A stretch of 64,000 nucleotides of DNA from Micromonospora inyonensis (lineage in GTDB: Bacteria > Actinomycetota > Actinomycetes > Mycobacteriales > Micromonosporaceae), in NCBI RefSeq assembly GCF_900091415.1, contig NZ_FMHU01000001.1, positions 3,222,778 through 3,286,777 of the forward strand. The letters are read 5' to 3'. Positions 1 to 8,895 of the stretch are shown here, one piece after another. The translations under genes were made by a program, and so were the position numbers. Positions within the stretch are counted from its first letter, which is position 1, and each line of letters starts with the position of its first letter. A model generated the notes under the pieces. That model saw only the letters and a program-made list of their open reading frames with translations, did not search any database and was not told where the DNA came from.

Positions 1-1
1 C

Positions 2-517
2 CTCGGGGGCCGTCCCCCGGTGCTCCGCTCCGGTGCCCGCCCCGGCGACGTGCTCGCCCTGGCCGGGCGGATCGGGTACGCGGCGGCCGGGTACACCGTG
101 CTGTCCCGGGGGTTCCGGACGCCCAAGCTGCTGGTCGAGGCGTACCGGCGACCGGAGGTGCCGTACCCGGCCGGGCCGTACGCCGCCCGCCTCGGCGCCA
201 CCGCCATGATCGACGTCTCGGACGGGCTGCTGGCCGACCTCGGGCACGTGGCCCGGGCCAGCGGGGTCGCCGTCGACGTCCGGCGCGACGCCTTCGAGGT
301 GCCCCGGCAGATGGCCGACGCCGCCCAGGCGCTCGGCGTCGATCCGTACACCTGGATCCTCGGGGGCGGCGACGACCACGCCCTGGCTGCGACCTTCCCC
401 CCGGCGGTGGTGCTGCCGCCGCCCTGGCGGGTGGTCGGCCGGGTGGCCGAGGGGAGCGGGGTGACCGTCGACGGCGAACCCTGGGACGGCCCGGCCGGCT
501 GGGACCACTTCCGCTGA
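2..517 (+). CDS. thiL: Thiamine-monophosphate kinase, C-terminal part (gene enters from the left edge)
   Basis: ThiL phosphorylates thiamine monophosphate to thiamine diphosphate, the last step of cofactor synthesis. About 171 residues are visible, running open from base 2 to the TGA at 515-517; the N-terminal half and start lie outside the window. Two family motifs are seen: the metal/ATP segment MIDVSDGLLADLGH near fragment residue 68 and the C-terminal LGGGDDHAL near residue 120, followed by the usual end GWDHF. The gene is followed by a near-perfect palindrome that probably ends its transcript. The family is clear; the missing half cannot be judged. Confidence 0.93.
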   Translation, partial: LGGRPPVLRSGARPGDVLALAGRIGYAAAGYTVLSRGFRTPKLLVEAYRRPEVPYPAGPYAARLGATAMIDVSDGLLADLGHVARASGVAVDVRRDAFEVPRQMADAAQALGVDPYTWILGGGDDHALAATFPPAVVLPPPWRVVGRVAEGSGVTVDGEPWDGPAGWDHFR

Positions 518-540
518 TTCGGTGCCGCCGCCCCCGCCGG

Positions 541-598
541 ATGTTTGGAGGGGTCCCCTGCTACCGGATTTTGTGTAGCAGGGGACCCCTGCAAACAT
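541..598. repeat. Dispersed palindromic repeat, copy 1 (possible thiL terminator)
   Basis: Two 24-base arms (541-564 and 575-598) are inverted copies with one mismatch, around the loop CGGATTTTGT. The core is GCAGGGGACCCCTGC. Related copies lie at 29920-29978, 38017-38070 and 40924-40977, always between genes. It sits 23 bp after the thiL stop, so a hairpin in RNA could end that transcript. Confidence 0.85.
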
Positions 599-715
599 CG
601 CGCCCGGCCCGGCCCGGCCCGATCCGCCCGCCCGCTGGGTCGAGTCGACTCGACCGGGCAGTGACGTACGACAAGGTCGGGGCCGGGCGGCCCCGGTCCG
701 GGCCGATGCCGGTCG

Positions 716-721
716 TACCCT
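716..721 (+). promoter_or_regulatory. -10 element for the GNAT gene (leaderless)
   Basis: TACCCT ends 6 nt before the GTG at 728. That spacing puts the transcription start at or next to the start codon, the leaderless layout common in actinobacteria. No ribosome binding site is visible. Inferred from spacing only. Confidence 0.45.
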
Positions 722-727
722 TCGGGG

Positions 728-1195
728 GTGAGCGACATCGAGATCCGCGTGCTGCGTTTCGACTCCGAGGTGGCGCAGCGGTTGGTGCGGGCTACCATGG
801 CCGACCTGGGCACCCGGTACGGCGGCAGTGGCGACGAGACCCCCGTCGACGCCACCGAGTTCGAACCGCCGGACGGCACGTTCCTGGTGGCGTACCTCGA
901 CGGGGAGCCGGTCGGCTGCGGGGGCTGGCGCAGCCACGGCGACACCGGCGAGGTGGCGGAGGTGAAGCGGATGTACACCGCCCCGGCGGCCCGGGGCCGG
1001 GGAGTGGCCCGGGCGGTGCTGGCGGCGGTGGAGCGCTCGGCGCGGGAGCGGGGCCGCAAGCGGATCGTCCTGGAGTGCGGGGACCGGCAGCCCGAGGCGA
1101 TCGCCATGTACGAGGCGGCCGGCTACGAGCGGATCCCCAACTTCGGCTACTACCGGGACGCGCCGGGCTGCGTCTCCTTCGGCCGCACCCTCTGA
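728..1195 (+). CDS. GNAT-family N-acetyltransferase
   Basis: 155 residues, the usual length for a single GNAT domain, which moves an acetyl group from acetyl-CoA to an amine. The acetyl-CoA loop is seen as ARGRGVARAV near residues 88-97. The end carries the typical AIAMYEAAGYERIPNFGYY stretch with the C-terminal strand. The GTG start at 728 is supported by a TACCCT box 6 nt upstream. The substrate cannot be told. Neighbours thiL and the ATP-grasp gene give no clear pathway, and the gene appears to stand alone. Confidence 0.85.
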   Translation: MSDIEIRVLRFDSEVAQRLVRATMADLGTRYGGSGDETPVDATEFEPPDGTFLVAYLDGEPVGCGGWRSHGDTGEVAEVKRMYTAPAARGRGVARAVLAAVERSARERGRKRIVLECGDRQPEAIAMYEAAGYERIPNFGYYRDAPGCVSFGRTL

Positions 1196-1301
1196 CGCCT
1201 CCGAGTCGTCGCCGGCCGCACCCGACAGCCGTCGTCGGTGTCGTCCGCCTGGGGGCGGCCACTTCGGGCGTCTGCCGGCGCAGGGCGGCGCCCGACCGGG
1301 G

Positions 1302-2555
1302 TCAGGTCACCGTGAAGCGGACCAGCCCGGCCGCCCGCCGCGCGGCGTTCCCCGCCTCGGCCGGGTCGGCACCCCAGGCCAGCACGTAACCGCTGCGCTG
1401 CCGGGAGGAGACCACCTCGGCCACCCGGTCGCCGACGCCCACGTCGAGGCGCAGGTCGAGTACGCCGGGCACCCGGCCGGCCGGGCGGACGCCCTCGATC
1501 GCGGTGACGGTGCCCGCCGGGGCGAGCAGGAACTCCACCGCCGCCGCCCCGCCCGCCCCGGCCGGCAGCACCGGGCGTTCCCCGCGGAGCACCCGCAGGT
1601 ACGCCTCGACGAACGACGCCTCGTAGGCGACCGTGATCAGCGCGGCGATCAGGTCGCCGGGGAGACGGGCGGCGCACTCCACCAGGGTCGGCACCCCGTC
1701 GTCGAGGATCCACTCGCTGTGCAGCACGCCGGTGCGGAAGCCGGCGGCGCGGGCCAGGCGGCCGGCCACGTCGAGCAGGGCACGGCGGTGCGTCCCGGGT
1801 AGTGCGGACGGGACGGTGTGCCCGATCTCGACCGGGTACCGGCCGGGCCGAACCCGTTTGTCGGTGACGTTGCCGAAGATCACCTCGCCCCCGGCCACGA
1901 GCAGTTCGACGCTGTGCTCGGAACCGGTCAGGGCCGCCTCGACCAGCACCTCGGTGGGCACGGCGGCCTCGTCGGGGGAACCGGGCGGGTCGACCGTGGC
2001 CGCCCAGGCGGGGGCGACGGCGTCCGGGCCGTCGAGGAGTTGCACCCCGAGGCTGCCGGCGCGTCGGGTCGGCTTGAGCACACACCGCCCGCCCGACCGC
2101 CGGGCGAACGCCTCCGCCTCGCCCGGAGTGCGGACCAGCGCGTACGCCGGGTTGGGCAGGCCGTGGCCGGCGGCGAGCCGCCGCAGCCGGTGCTTGTCGG
2201 TGAAGGTCTGGGCGGCGGCCTCCCCGGCGCCGGGCAGGTTGAGCCGTTCGGCCAACCGCGCGGCGGCGGTGACCGCGTACTCCACGCCGGGCATGACCAG
2301 CCGGGCGGCGGCGAGTGTCGGCTCGGCCGCCAGGAGCGCGTCGACGTCGAGCCCGTCCGGCTGGTACGCCGCCGGCACCACCCGGGAGACGAACGGCAGC
2401 CCGGCCAGCGCCTCGTGCAGGTCACGGCGACGGATCAGCTCGGGATCCTCGACGATCATCACACTGCCGGCGGGGAGCAGTTCGTCCAGCACGCCGAGCA
2501 GACCGGGTGGCACCCCGACGATGATCATCTCGTCTCGGGCGAGGCTCAGCGCCAC
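1302..2555 (-). CDS. ATP-grasp domain protein
   Basis: 417 residues with an ATP-grasp fold, the class of ligases that activates a carboxylate with ATP before joining an amine or thiol. The lysine-bearing strand RCVLKPTRRAGSLGVQLL lies near residue 160 and the metal-binding strand with LVECAARLPGD near residue 305. The first about 110 residues look like the nucleotide-like pre-ATP-grasp domain (IIVGVPPG, IVEDPELI). The layout resembles the carboxylate-amine ligases that make dipeptides or modify amino acids. No partner genes are adjacent, so the substrate is unknown. The gene is convergent with the GNAT gene, separated by about 100 bp. Confidence 0.8.
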   Translation of the reverse strand: MALSLARDEMIIVGVPPGLLGVLDELLPAGSVMIVEDPELIRRRDLHEALAGLPFVSRVVPAAYQPDGLDVDALLAAEPTLAAARLVMPGVEYAVTAAARLAERLNLPGAGEAAAQTFTDKHRLRRLAAGHGLPNPAYALVRTPGEAEAFARRSGGRCVLKPTRRAGSLGVQLLDGPDAVAPAWAATVDPPGSPDEAAVPTEVLVEAALTGSEHSVELLVAGGEVIFGNVTDKRVRPGRYPVEIGHTVPSALPGTHRRALLDVAGRLARAAGFRTGVLHSEWILDDGVPTLVECAARLPGDLIAALITVAYEASFVEAYLRVLRGERPVLPAGAGGAAAVEFLLAPAGTVTAIEGVRPAGRVPGVLDLRLDVGVGDRVAEVVSSRQRSGYVLAWGADPAEAGNAARRAAGLVRFTVT

Positions 2556-2740
2556 GGGGCGGCCCTCCGAATGTGTTCGGTACGCGGGGAGTCGGTCCCG
2601 CGCGGGGCGGGAGGGCGCTGGCCGCGATCCCGTGGGAGCGCGGAGATCGGGCCGACCGGGGGCCGTGACCCTACACGACAGTGCCGGCGGACCACGGGGG
2701 TCCGCCGGCAGTGACGACGGTGGGGCGCGGTGTTACCGCG

Positions 2741-2932
2741 TCAGGCGCGGGTGACCTTGCCGGCCTTGATGCACGAGGTGCAGACCTTGAGCTTCTTGGT
2801 GTTGCCGCCACCGGCCGGGGTACGCACCGACTGGATGTTCGGGTTCCAGCGGCGGTTGGTCCGCCGGTGCGAGTGGGACACGTTGTGGCCGAAGCCCGGC
2901 CCCTTGCCACAGACGTCGCACACGCTAGCCAC
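2741..2932 (-). CDS. rpmB: 50S ribosomal protein L28, zinc-binding form
   Basis: 63 residues of the large ribosomal subunit protein L28. It starts [12 protein letters not shown] and carries a second pair in CTSCIKAG, so both CxxC pairs of the zinc-binding (C+) version are intact. Many actinobacteria also keep a zinc-free copy induced by zinc starvation; none is in this window. The gene is divergent from the DAK2/recG operon, as is usual for this group. The family is certain. Confidence 0.97.
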   Translation of the reverse strand: MASVCDVCGKGPGFGHNVSHSHRRTNRRWNPNIQSVRTPAGGGNTKKLKVCTSCIKAGKVTRA

Positions 2933-3132
2933 GGGATACTCCTGGGATTTGTTCGTTCACGAGGGTCGCCGGCAGGTGCTGCCCGGGCAACCTGGTCAGG
3001 TTACCCGATGCCCCCGCACACCAGCCAACCGGCTCCCGACCGGACCGCCGCGACGGGCCGGAGCCGGTTGGCGAACCCCGGCGCGCACCGGGTCGGCGAC
3101 GATGATGCCCGGCGGCTGTCGGTGTCCGCCAG

Positions 3133-3138
3133 TAGGCT
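3133..3138 (+). promoter_or_regulatory. -10 element for the DAK2-recG operon (leaderless)
   Basis: TAGGCT lies 7 nt before the GTG at 3146. It is the best argument for that start over upstream in-frame codons, because the transcript would begin at the GTG. Confidence 0.55.
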
Positions 3139-3145
3139 TTCGGCC

Positions 3146-4771
3146 GTGCTGGAGACCCTGGACGCGGTAGCGGTGCGCCGCTGGTGTGCCACCGGGCTCG
3201 CGGCGCTGCGCCGCCACCAGGGCGAGATCGACGACCTCAACGTCTACCCGGTTCCCGACGGCGACACCGGCACCAACCTGGTGCTCACCCTCACCTCCGC
3301 CCAGCAGGCGCTGGGGCTTGACCTCGACACCTCACCGGAGGGCGGGACCACCGCGCACGGCCACGCGTTACGGCTGATGGCGCGCGGGGCGTTGCTCGGT
3401 GCCCGGGGCAACTCCGGGGTGATCCTCTCGCAGATCCTGCGCGGTCTGGCCGACGCCCTCGCCCCCGTCCCGGTGATCCGGGGCGGAGCCCTGGCCGAGG
3501 CCCTGCGGGTCGCTTCCGCCGCCGCGCGGGCGGCGGTCGCCCACCCTGTCGAGGGGACGCTGCTCAGCGTGGTGGCCGCGGCGGCGGGCGGGGCGTCGGA
3601 GACCGCCGGCGACGATCTCCAGGCGGTGGCCCGGGCGGCGGCCGACGCGGCGACCCGGGCACTGGCGCGCACCCCGGAGCAACTGCCGGCGCTGGCCCGT
3701 GCCGGGGTGGTGGACGCCGGTGGCCGTGGCCTCTGCCTCCTGCTGGACGCCCTGGTCGAGGTGGTCACCGGGGAACCGCAGACTCGCCCGGCGCCGGAGT
3801 CCCGTCCGGTCCGTCCGCCGGCCACCGCCGCCCGGGAGACCGGCTCCGACGCGTACGCCTACGAGGTGCAGTTCCTGCTCGACGCCGAGCCGGCGGCGGT
3901 GGCCCGGATGCGCAGCGCCCTCGACGCGCTCGGCGACTCGCTGGTGGTGGTCGGTGACGACCCGCCGCCGGGGCAGCCCGGCACCTGGAACGTCCACGTC
4001 CACGTCAACGACGTCGGCGCGGCGGTCGAGGCCGGGGTGGCGGCCGGACGGCCGTACCGGATCTCGGTCACCCGCTTCGCCGACCAGCCGGCACCGGCCC
4101 CGCCGCCCGCCCCGGACGGCGCGGCCCGGGCGGCCGTGGTGGTCGCTCCCGGCGCCGGGATCACGGAGATCTTCTCCCGCGAGGGCGCGACCGTGGTCCC
4201 CGCCAACCCCTCGATCGGGGAACTGCTCGACGCGGTCCGGGCCACCGGCGCGGCCCGGGTGGTGGTCCTGCCGAACGACCCGGCCACCGCGTCGGTGGCG
4301 GGCGAGGTGGTCCGCCAGGCGCACCCGTTCGGGGTGAAGGTGAGCGTGGTGCCGACCCGCTCCCCGGTGCAGGCGCTCGCCGCCCTCGCCGTCCGCGACC
4401 CGAAACGCCCCTTCGAGGACGACGTGATCGCGATGGCCGAGGCCGCCGGGGCCTGCCGGTACGCCGAGGTCTGCCACGCCCGCCGGGAGGCGCTCACCGT
4501 CGCCGGTCCGTGCCGCGCGGGTGACGTGCTCGCCCTGGTCGAGGGGGAGGTGCACCTGATCGGCGCGGACCTGCTCGACACCTGCACCGCCCTGCTGGAC
4601 CGGATGCTCGGCGGCGGCGGGGAACTGGTCACCCTGCTCGCCGGAGCGGACGCGCCGGCCGGGCTGGTCGACGCGGTCCGCGCGCACGTCGCCCGGCGCT
4701 GGCCGTTCGTGGAGGTCCAGGCGTACGCCGGGGGCCAGCCGCACTATCCGCTCCTGGTGGGGGTCGAGTGA
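3146..4771 (+). CDS. DAK2 domain protein (FakA/YloV-like)
   Basis: 541 residues. The N-terminal DhaL domain binds ATP and magnesium through NVYPVPDGDTGTN (about residues 32-44) and GARGNSGVILSQILRG (about 85-100). The C-terminal half (PNPSIGELLDAV, LPNDPA, VPTRSPVQALAAL) matches FakA/YloV proteins, which phosphorylate fatty acids bound to a FakB/DegV partner. The partner gene is not in the window. The GTG start is chosen because of the TAGGCT box 7 nt upstream. The stop overlaps the recG start (GTGA), so the two are translated together, an arrangement widespread in Gram-positive genomes. Confidence 0.85.
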   Translation: MLETLDAVAVRRWCATGLAALRRHQGEIDDLNVYPVPDGDTGTNLVLTLTSAQQALGLDLDTSPEGGTTAHGHALRLMARGALLGARGNSGVILSQILRGLADALAPVPVIRGGALAEALRVASAAARAAVAHPVEGTLLSVVAAAAGGASETAGDDLQAVARAAADAATRALARTPEQLPALARAGVVDAGGRGLCLLLDALVEVVTGEPQTRPAPESRPVRPPATAARETGSDAYAYEVQFLLDAEPAAVARMRSALDALGDSLVVVGDDPPPGQPGTWNVHVHVNDVGAAVEAGVAAGRPYRISVTRFADQPAPAPPPAPDGAARAAVVVAPGAGITEIFSREGATVVPANPSIGELLDAVRATGAARVVVLPNDPATASVAGEVVRQAHPFGVKVSVVPTRSPVQALAALAVRDPKRPFEDDVIAMAEAAGACRYAEVCHARREALTVAGPCRAGDVLALVEGEVHLIGADLLDTCTALLDRMLGGGGELVTLLAGADAPAGLVDAVRAHVARRWPFVEVQAYAGGQPHYPLLVGVE

Positions 4772-6966
4772 CCGAGTCGTCGACGGCGGACACGCCGCTG
4801 AAGAAGCTGGTCGGGGAGAAGACCGCGAAGGCCCTCGCCGGCCATCTCGACCTGCACACCGCGGGTGACCTGGTCTACCACTTCCCCCGCCGGTACGACG
4901 AGCGCGGCGAGCACACCGACATCCGCTCGCTGGACGTCGGCGAGCAGGTGACCGTGCTGGCGCAGGTGCAGAAGACGGCGGTACGGCCGATGCGGCAGCG
5001 CCGGGGCAACCTGCTGGAGGTGACCGTCGGGGACGGCTCCGGCGGCCTGTTGACCCTCACCTTCTTCGGCAACCAGGCCTGGCGGGAACGGGAACTGCGG
5101 CCCGGCCGGTGGGGGCTGTTCGCCGGCAAGGTCACCGAGTTCCGGGGCCGACGGCAGCTCAACGGCCCGGAGTACGTCCTGCTCGGCGAGGGGGGCGAGG
5201 GTGAGGCGGCGGCCAACGAGGAGGTCGAGGAGTTCGCCGGGGCGCTGATCCCGGTCTACCCGGCCGCCGCGGCGGTGCCCACCTGGGTGATCGCCACGTG
5301 CGTCCGCACGGTCCTGGACACCTTCACCCCGCCGGAGGATCCGCTGCCGGCCACGGTCCGGGCCACCCGTAACCTGGTCGGCCTGGACGTTGCCCTGCGG
5401 GAGATCCACCGGCCGTCCACCAAGGAGGCCCTCTACCGGGCCCGGCGGCGGCTGAAGTGGGACGAGGCGTTCGCCGTCCAGGTGACGCTGGTGCAGCGCA
5501 AGCACCGGGCCGCCGACTGGCCGGCCCGGCCCCGGCCGCCGAGACCGGACGGGCTGCTCGCCGCCTTCGACGCCCGCCTGCCGTACGAGCTGACCGGCGG
5601 TCAGCGCGACGTCGGCCGGGAGATCGCCGCCGACCTGGCCACCGCACATCCGATGCACCGGCTGTTGCAGGGGGAGGTCGGCTCGGGCAAGACCCTGGTC
5701 GCGTTGCGGGCCATGCTCCAGGTGGTCGACGCCGGTGGCCAGGCGGCGCTGCTCGCCCCGACCGAGGTGCTCGCCGCCCAGCACCACCGGGGCATCCAGG
5801 AACTGCTCGGCCCGCTCGCGCAGGCCGGCGAGCTGGGCGCCGCCGAGCACGCCACCCGGGTCGAGCTGGTCACCGGCTCGCTGGGCGCGGCGGCCCGGCG
5901 GCGGGCGCTGGCCGAGGTGGCCGAGGGACGCGCCGGCATCGTGCTCGGGACCCACGCGTTGCTCTACGAAGGTGTCGACTTCGCCGACCTGGGGCTGGTC
6001 GTGGTGGACGAGCAGCACCGCTTCGGGGTGGAGCAGCGCGACGCCCTGCGCGCCAAGGCCGACCAGCCGCCGCACGTACTGGTGATGACCGCCACCCCGA
6101 TCCCGCGCACGGTCGCCATGACCGTCTACGGCGATCTGGAGGTCTCCACCCTCGCCCAGCTGCCACAGGGCCGCTCGCCCATCGCCTCGCACGTGGTGCC
6201 GGCCGCCGAGAAGCCGGCCTACCTGGACCGGGCCTGGCGGCGGCTGCGCGAGGAGGTCGCCGCCGGCCACCAGGCGTACGTGGTCTGCCCCCGGATCGGC
6301 GAGGGGGCGAGCGCGGAGGAGGAGCCCCCGAAGGACGACGACACCGGGCGACGGCCACCCCTGGCGGTGACCGAGGTGGCCCCGCTGCTCGCCGAGGGGC
6401 CACTGCACGGGCTGCGGATCGGTGTGCTGCACGGGAAGCTGCCCGCCGACGAGAAGGACGCGGTGATGCGCTCCTTCGCCGACGGCAGGCGCGACGTGCT
6501 GGTCGCCACCACGGTCATCGAGGTCGGCGTGAACGTCCCCAACGCCACCGTCATGATCGTGCTGGACGCGGACCGGTTCGGCGTGTCCCAGCTCCACCAG
6601 TTGCGCGGCCGGGTCGGGCGGGGCTCGGCGGCCGGGCTCTGCCTGCTGGTGACCGAGGCGACCGAGGGCACCCCGGCGCGGGAGCGGCTGGACGCCGTCG
6701 CCTCCACCACCGACGGCTTCAAGCTCGCCGAACTCGACCTCGAACAGCGCCGGGAGGGCGACGTGCTCGGCGCGACACAGTCCGGCCGCCGCTCGCACCT
6801 GCGGCTGCTCTCCCTGTTGCGCGACGCCGACCTGATCCGCGACGCCCGCGCCGAGGCGATCACCCTGGTCGAGGAGGATCCGGAGCTGGCCCGCCACCCC
6901 GCCCTGGCCGCCTCGGTCGCCGCCCTGGTCGACGAGGAGCGGGCGGAGTACCTGGAGAAGGGCTGA
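4768..6966 (+). CDS. recG: ATP-dependent DNA helicase RecG
   Basis: 732 residues. RecG remodels stalled replication forks and branch-migrates Holliday junctions. An N-terminal wedge/OB region (about 55-145) precedes the helicase core. Motif I GEVGSGKT is at about 301-308, motif II DEQH at about 414-417, motif III TATPIPRT follows, and motifs V/VI appear in VIEVGVNVPNATVM and QLRGRVGRG. The C-terminal arginine-rich segment (EQRREGDVLG) is the RecG signature region. GTG start overlaps the DAK2 stop. An insertion of charged residues around 510-525 (EEEPPKDDD) is not conserved in shorter homologues. Identification is firm. Confidence 0.96.
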   Translation: MTESSTADTPLKKLVGEKTAKALAGHLDLHTAGDLVYHFPRRYDERGEHTDIRSLDVGEQVTVLAQVQKTAVRPMRQRRGNLLEVTVGDGSGGLLTLTFFGNQAWRERELRPGRWGLFAGKVTEFRGRRQLNGPEYVLLGEGGEGEAAANEEVEEFAGALIPVYPAAAAVPTWVIATCVRTVLDTFTPPEDPLPATVRATRNLVGLDVALREIHRPSTKEALYRARRRLKWDEAFAVQVTLVQRKHRAADWPARPRPPRPDGLLAAFDARLPYELTGGQRDVGREIAADLATAHPMHRLLQGEVGSGKTLVALRAMLQVVDAGGQAALLAPTEVLAAQHHRGIQELLGPLAQAGELGAAEHATRVELVTGSLGAAARRRALAEVAEGRAGIVLGTHALLYEGVDFADLGLVVVDEQHRFGVEQRDALRAKADQPPHVLVMTATPIPRTVAMTVYGDLEVSTLAQLPQGRSPIASHVVPAAEKPAYLDRAWRRLREEVAAGHQAYVVCPRIGEGASAEEEPPKDDDTGRRPPLAVTEVAPLLAEGPLHGLRIGVLHGKLPADEKDAVMRSFADGRRDVLVATTVIEVGVNVPNATVMIVLDADRFGVSQLHQLRGRVGRGSAAGLCLLVTEATEGTPARERLDAVASTTDGFKLAELDLEQRREGDVLGATQSGRRSHLRLLSLLRDADLIRDARAEAITLVEEDPELARHPALAASVAALVDEERAEYLEKG

Positions 6967-6989
6967 TGCTCCACAGGAGGACCGAGGGG

Positions 6990-7018
6990 GCGCCGTCGAC
7001 CGGGAAGGTCGACGGCGC
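6990..7018. terminator. Hairpin after recG
   Basis: A perfect 12-bp stem (6990-7001 with 7007-7018, GCGCCGTCGACC) around the loop GGGAA lies 23 bp after recG and before the rsmD promoter. There is no T-run, as is usual for actinobacterial terminators. Confidence 0.6.
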
Positions 7019-7062
7019 ACCGACGCTCGGGTCGGGTCGACTCAGGCGGTGAAGCGATCGCG

Positions 7063-7068
7063 TAGCGT
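7063..7068 (+). promoter_or_regulatory. -10 element for rsmD-coaD
   Basis: TAGCGT lies 24 nt before the rsmD GTG, leaving room for the ribosome binding site GAGAGGGA at 7079-7086. It lies between the recG hairpin and the gene. Confidence 0.4.
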
Positions 7069-7092
7069 CTGGGCCATGGAGAGGGAGCGACG

Positions 7093-7656
7093 GTGACCCG
7101 GATCGTGGCCGGGACGCTCGGCGGACGGCGGATCGCCGCGCCGCCCGGCGCCGGTACCCGACCCACCTCCGACCGGGTGCGCGAGGCGCTGTTCAGCGCG
7201 GTCGAGGCGAGCCTGGACCTGACCGGGGCCCGGGTGGCCGACCTCTACGCCGGGTCCGGCGCGGTCGGGCTGGAGGCGGTCTCCCGGGGCGCGGGGCACG
7301 TGCTGCTGGTCGAGTCCGACCCGCGCGCCGCCCGCGTGGTCCGGGAGAACATCGCCCTGCTCCGGGCCGCTCCGACCGCCCGGCTGGTGACCGGGAAGGT
7401 GTCCACCGTGCTCGCCGCCGGCCCGGAGGGCGGGCCGTACGACCTGGTCTTCGCCGACCCGCCGTACGCCGTGGCCGACCGGGAGGTCAGCGCGGTGCTG
7501 ACGGCCCTGGTCGACGGCGGCTGGCTGGCCCCCGACGCCCTGGTGGTCGTCGAGCGCGCGACCCGGTCCGGGCCCGTCGAGTGGGTGGAGGGTGTCACCG
7601 CCGAGCGCAGCCGGCGCTACGGCGAGACCACTCTTTGGTACGGTCGCCGATCATGA
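7093..7656 (+). CDS. rsmD: 16S rRNA (guanine(966)-N(2))-methyltransferase
   Basis: 187 residues. RsmD methylates G966 of 16S rRNA during 30S assembly, using S-adenosylmethionine. Motif I is DLYAGSGAVGLEA (about 51-63) and the catalytic motif IV is ADPPY (about 121-125). The N-terminal RIVAGTLGGRRIAAPPG and TRPTSDRVREALFS are family hallmarks. GTG start follows the purine-rich GAGAGGGA. The stop overlaps the coaD start by ATGA, the standard rsmD-coaD pairing in bacteria. Identification is firm. Confidence 0.95.
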   Translation: MTRIVAGTLGGRRIAAPPGAGTRPTSDRVREALFSAVEASLDLTGARVADLYAGSGAVGLEAVSRGAGHVLLVESDPRAARVVRENIALLRAAPTARLVTGKVSTVLAAGPEGGPYDLVFADPPYAVADREVSAVLTALVDGGWLAPDALVVVERATRSGPVEWVEGVTAERSRRYGETTLWYGRRS

Positions 7657-8141
7657 GACGTGCGGTCTGTCCCGGCTCGTTCGACCCGGTCACCAACGGA
7701 CACCTCGACATCATCGGTCGGGCCAGCCGGCTGTTCGACGAGGTGATCGTCGGCGTGCTGATCAACCAGTCCAAGAGCGGCCTGTTCACCATCGACGAGC
7801 GGCTCGCCATGCTCCGCGAGGTGACCGCCTCCTACGACAACGTCCGGGTCGAGTCCTTCCAGGGCCTGCTGGTCGACTTCTGCCGGGAGCAGCAGGCGAG
7901 CGTCCTGGTCAAGGGGCTTCGAGCGGTCAGCGACTTCGACTACGAACTCCAGATGGCCCAGATGAACATCGGCCTGGCCGGGGTGGAGACGCTCTTCATG
8001 CCGACCAACCCGCTCTACTCGTTCCTCTCCTCCAGCCTGGTGAAGGACGTCGCCAAGTGGGGCGGCGACGTGTCGCCGCACGTGCCCGACCTGGTCCGGG
8101 AACAGCTGCGGGCCCGGCTGACCGTCCAGCGGCGGGGCTGA
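7653..8141 (+). CDS. coaD: Phosphopantetheine adenylyltransferase
   Basis: 162 residues. CoaD transfers AMP from ATP to 4'-phosphopantetheine, the penultimate step of coenzyme A synthesis. The nucleotidyltransferase motif is CPGSFDPVTNGHLDII at the very N-terminus, and the C-terminal SSSLVKDVAKWGGDVS closes the active site. The ATG at 7653 overlaps the rsmD stop. In-frame upstream codons were discarded because they would add residues ahead of the invariant N-terminal strand. Length equals the family norm. Confidence 0.96.
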   Translation: MRRAVCPGSFDPVTNGHLDIIGRASRLFDEVIVGVLINQSKSGLFTIDERLAMLREVTASYDNVRVESFQGLLVDFCREQQASVLVKGLRAVSDFDYELQMAQMNIGLAGVETLFMPTNPLYSFLSSSLVKDVAKWGGDVSPHVPDLVREQLRARLTVQRRG

Positions 8142-8285
8142 CGCCCCGGTCGGGCGGCGCGGCGACGCGCCGGGTGGGCGGGATGGACCGGCTCTCGCCC
8201 CCACCCCGCATGATGGGTGCAGCAGGAACCCGGCCGTGGACCGCATCATGGAGGTCGGCCGACGACGACAGGAGTGAGGTACACG

Positions 8286-8783
8286 GTGGACCCGCTCGAC
8301 CGCATCGACGAACTGATCACCATGGTGGAGACGGCCCGTTCCGTCCCGATGTCCCGGAACACCTGCATGGTCGACCGGGGAGAGATGATCGCCGCACTCG
8401 ACGAGCTGCGCGCCGAGCTCCCCGCCGACCTGCGCCGGGCCGCGGCGCTCCTCGAGGAGCGGGACAAGATCATGGATGCCGGTAAGCGGGAGGCCGACCG
8501 GATCATCAGCGAGGGTGAGGCCGAGCACGCCCGACTGGTCTCGGTCAACGAGATCACCGTCTCCGCCGAGCACGAGGGCGCACGGATCATCGCCGAGGCC
8601 CGCGCCGAGGCCCAGCGGCTGCGTGAGGAGGTCGACGACTACGTCGACACCGCGCTGGCCAACTTCGAACAGTTCCTGACCCGGGCCCTCGCCTCGATCG
8701 AGCGCGGCCGGGACAAGATGCACGCACTGCGGGAGATCGGCACCTTCGGAGGCGACGACTCGGAGCGCCCGCTAACCTTCTGA
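8286..8783 (+). CDS. Coiled-coil septation-type protein (SepIVA/DivIVA-like)
   Basis: 165 residues, almost entirely helical and charged, with heptad-like runs such as ALLEERDKIMDAGKREAD and AEARAEAQRLREEVDDYVD. By position (between coaD and the DUF177-rpmF-rnc-mutM-smc block) it corresponds to mycobacterial SepIVA, a DivIVA-like protein needed for septation and envelope growth. Automatic annotation often calls such proteins ATP synthase F0 subunit B-like. GTG at 8286 is chosen; it sits 9 bp after the purine run GGAGTGAGG. The position match rests on recalled synteny, not on an alignment. Confidence 0.75.
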   Translation: MDPLDRIDELITMVETARSVPMSRNTCMVDRGEMIAALDELRAELPADLRRAAALLEERDKIMDAGKREADRIISEGEAEHARLVSVNEITVSAEHEGARIIAEARAEAQRLREEVDDYVDTALANFEQFLTRALASIERGRDKMHALREIGTFGGDDSERPLTF

Positions 8784-8895
8784 GCGGCACCTCAGCGGCC
8801 GGCCGGGGTGCGACTGGCTGTCGCCCCCGGTTCGACGGTGGGGCGACGGTCCAGGTAACCTCTTGTGTCGGCCTGTCCACGGCCGGAGTCTGACT

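Noticed and set aside
4744..7020. 758-codon reverse-strand frame opposite recG
   Set aside because: RecG is complete with all helicase motifs on the forward strand; the antisense text is typical GC-rich shadow.
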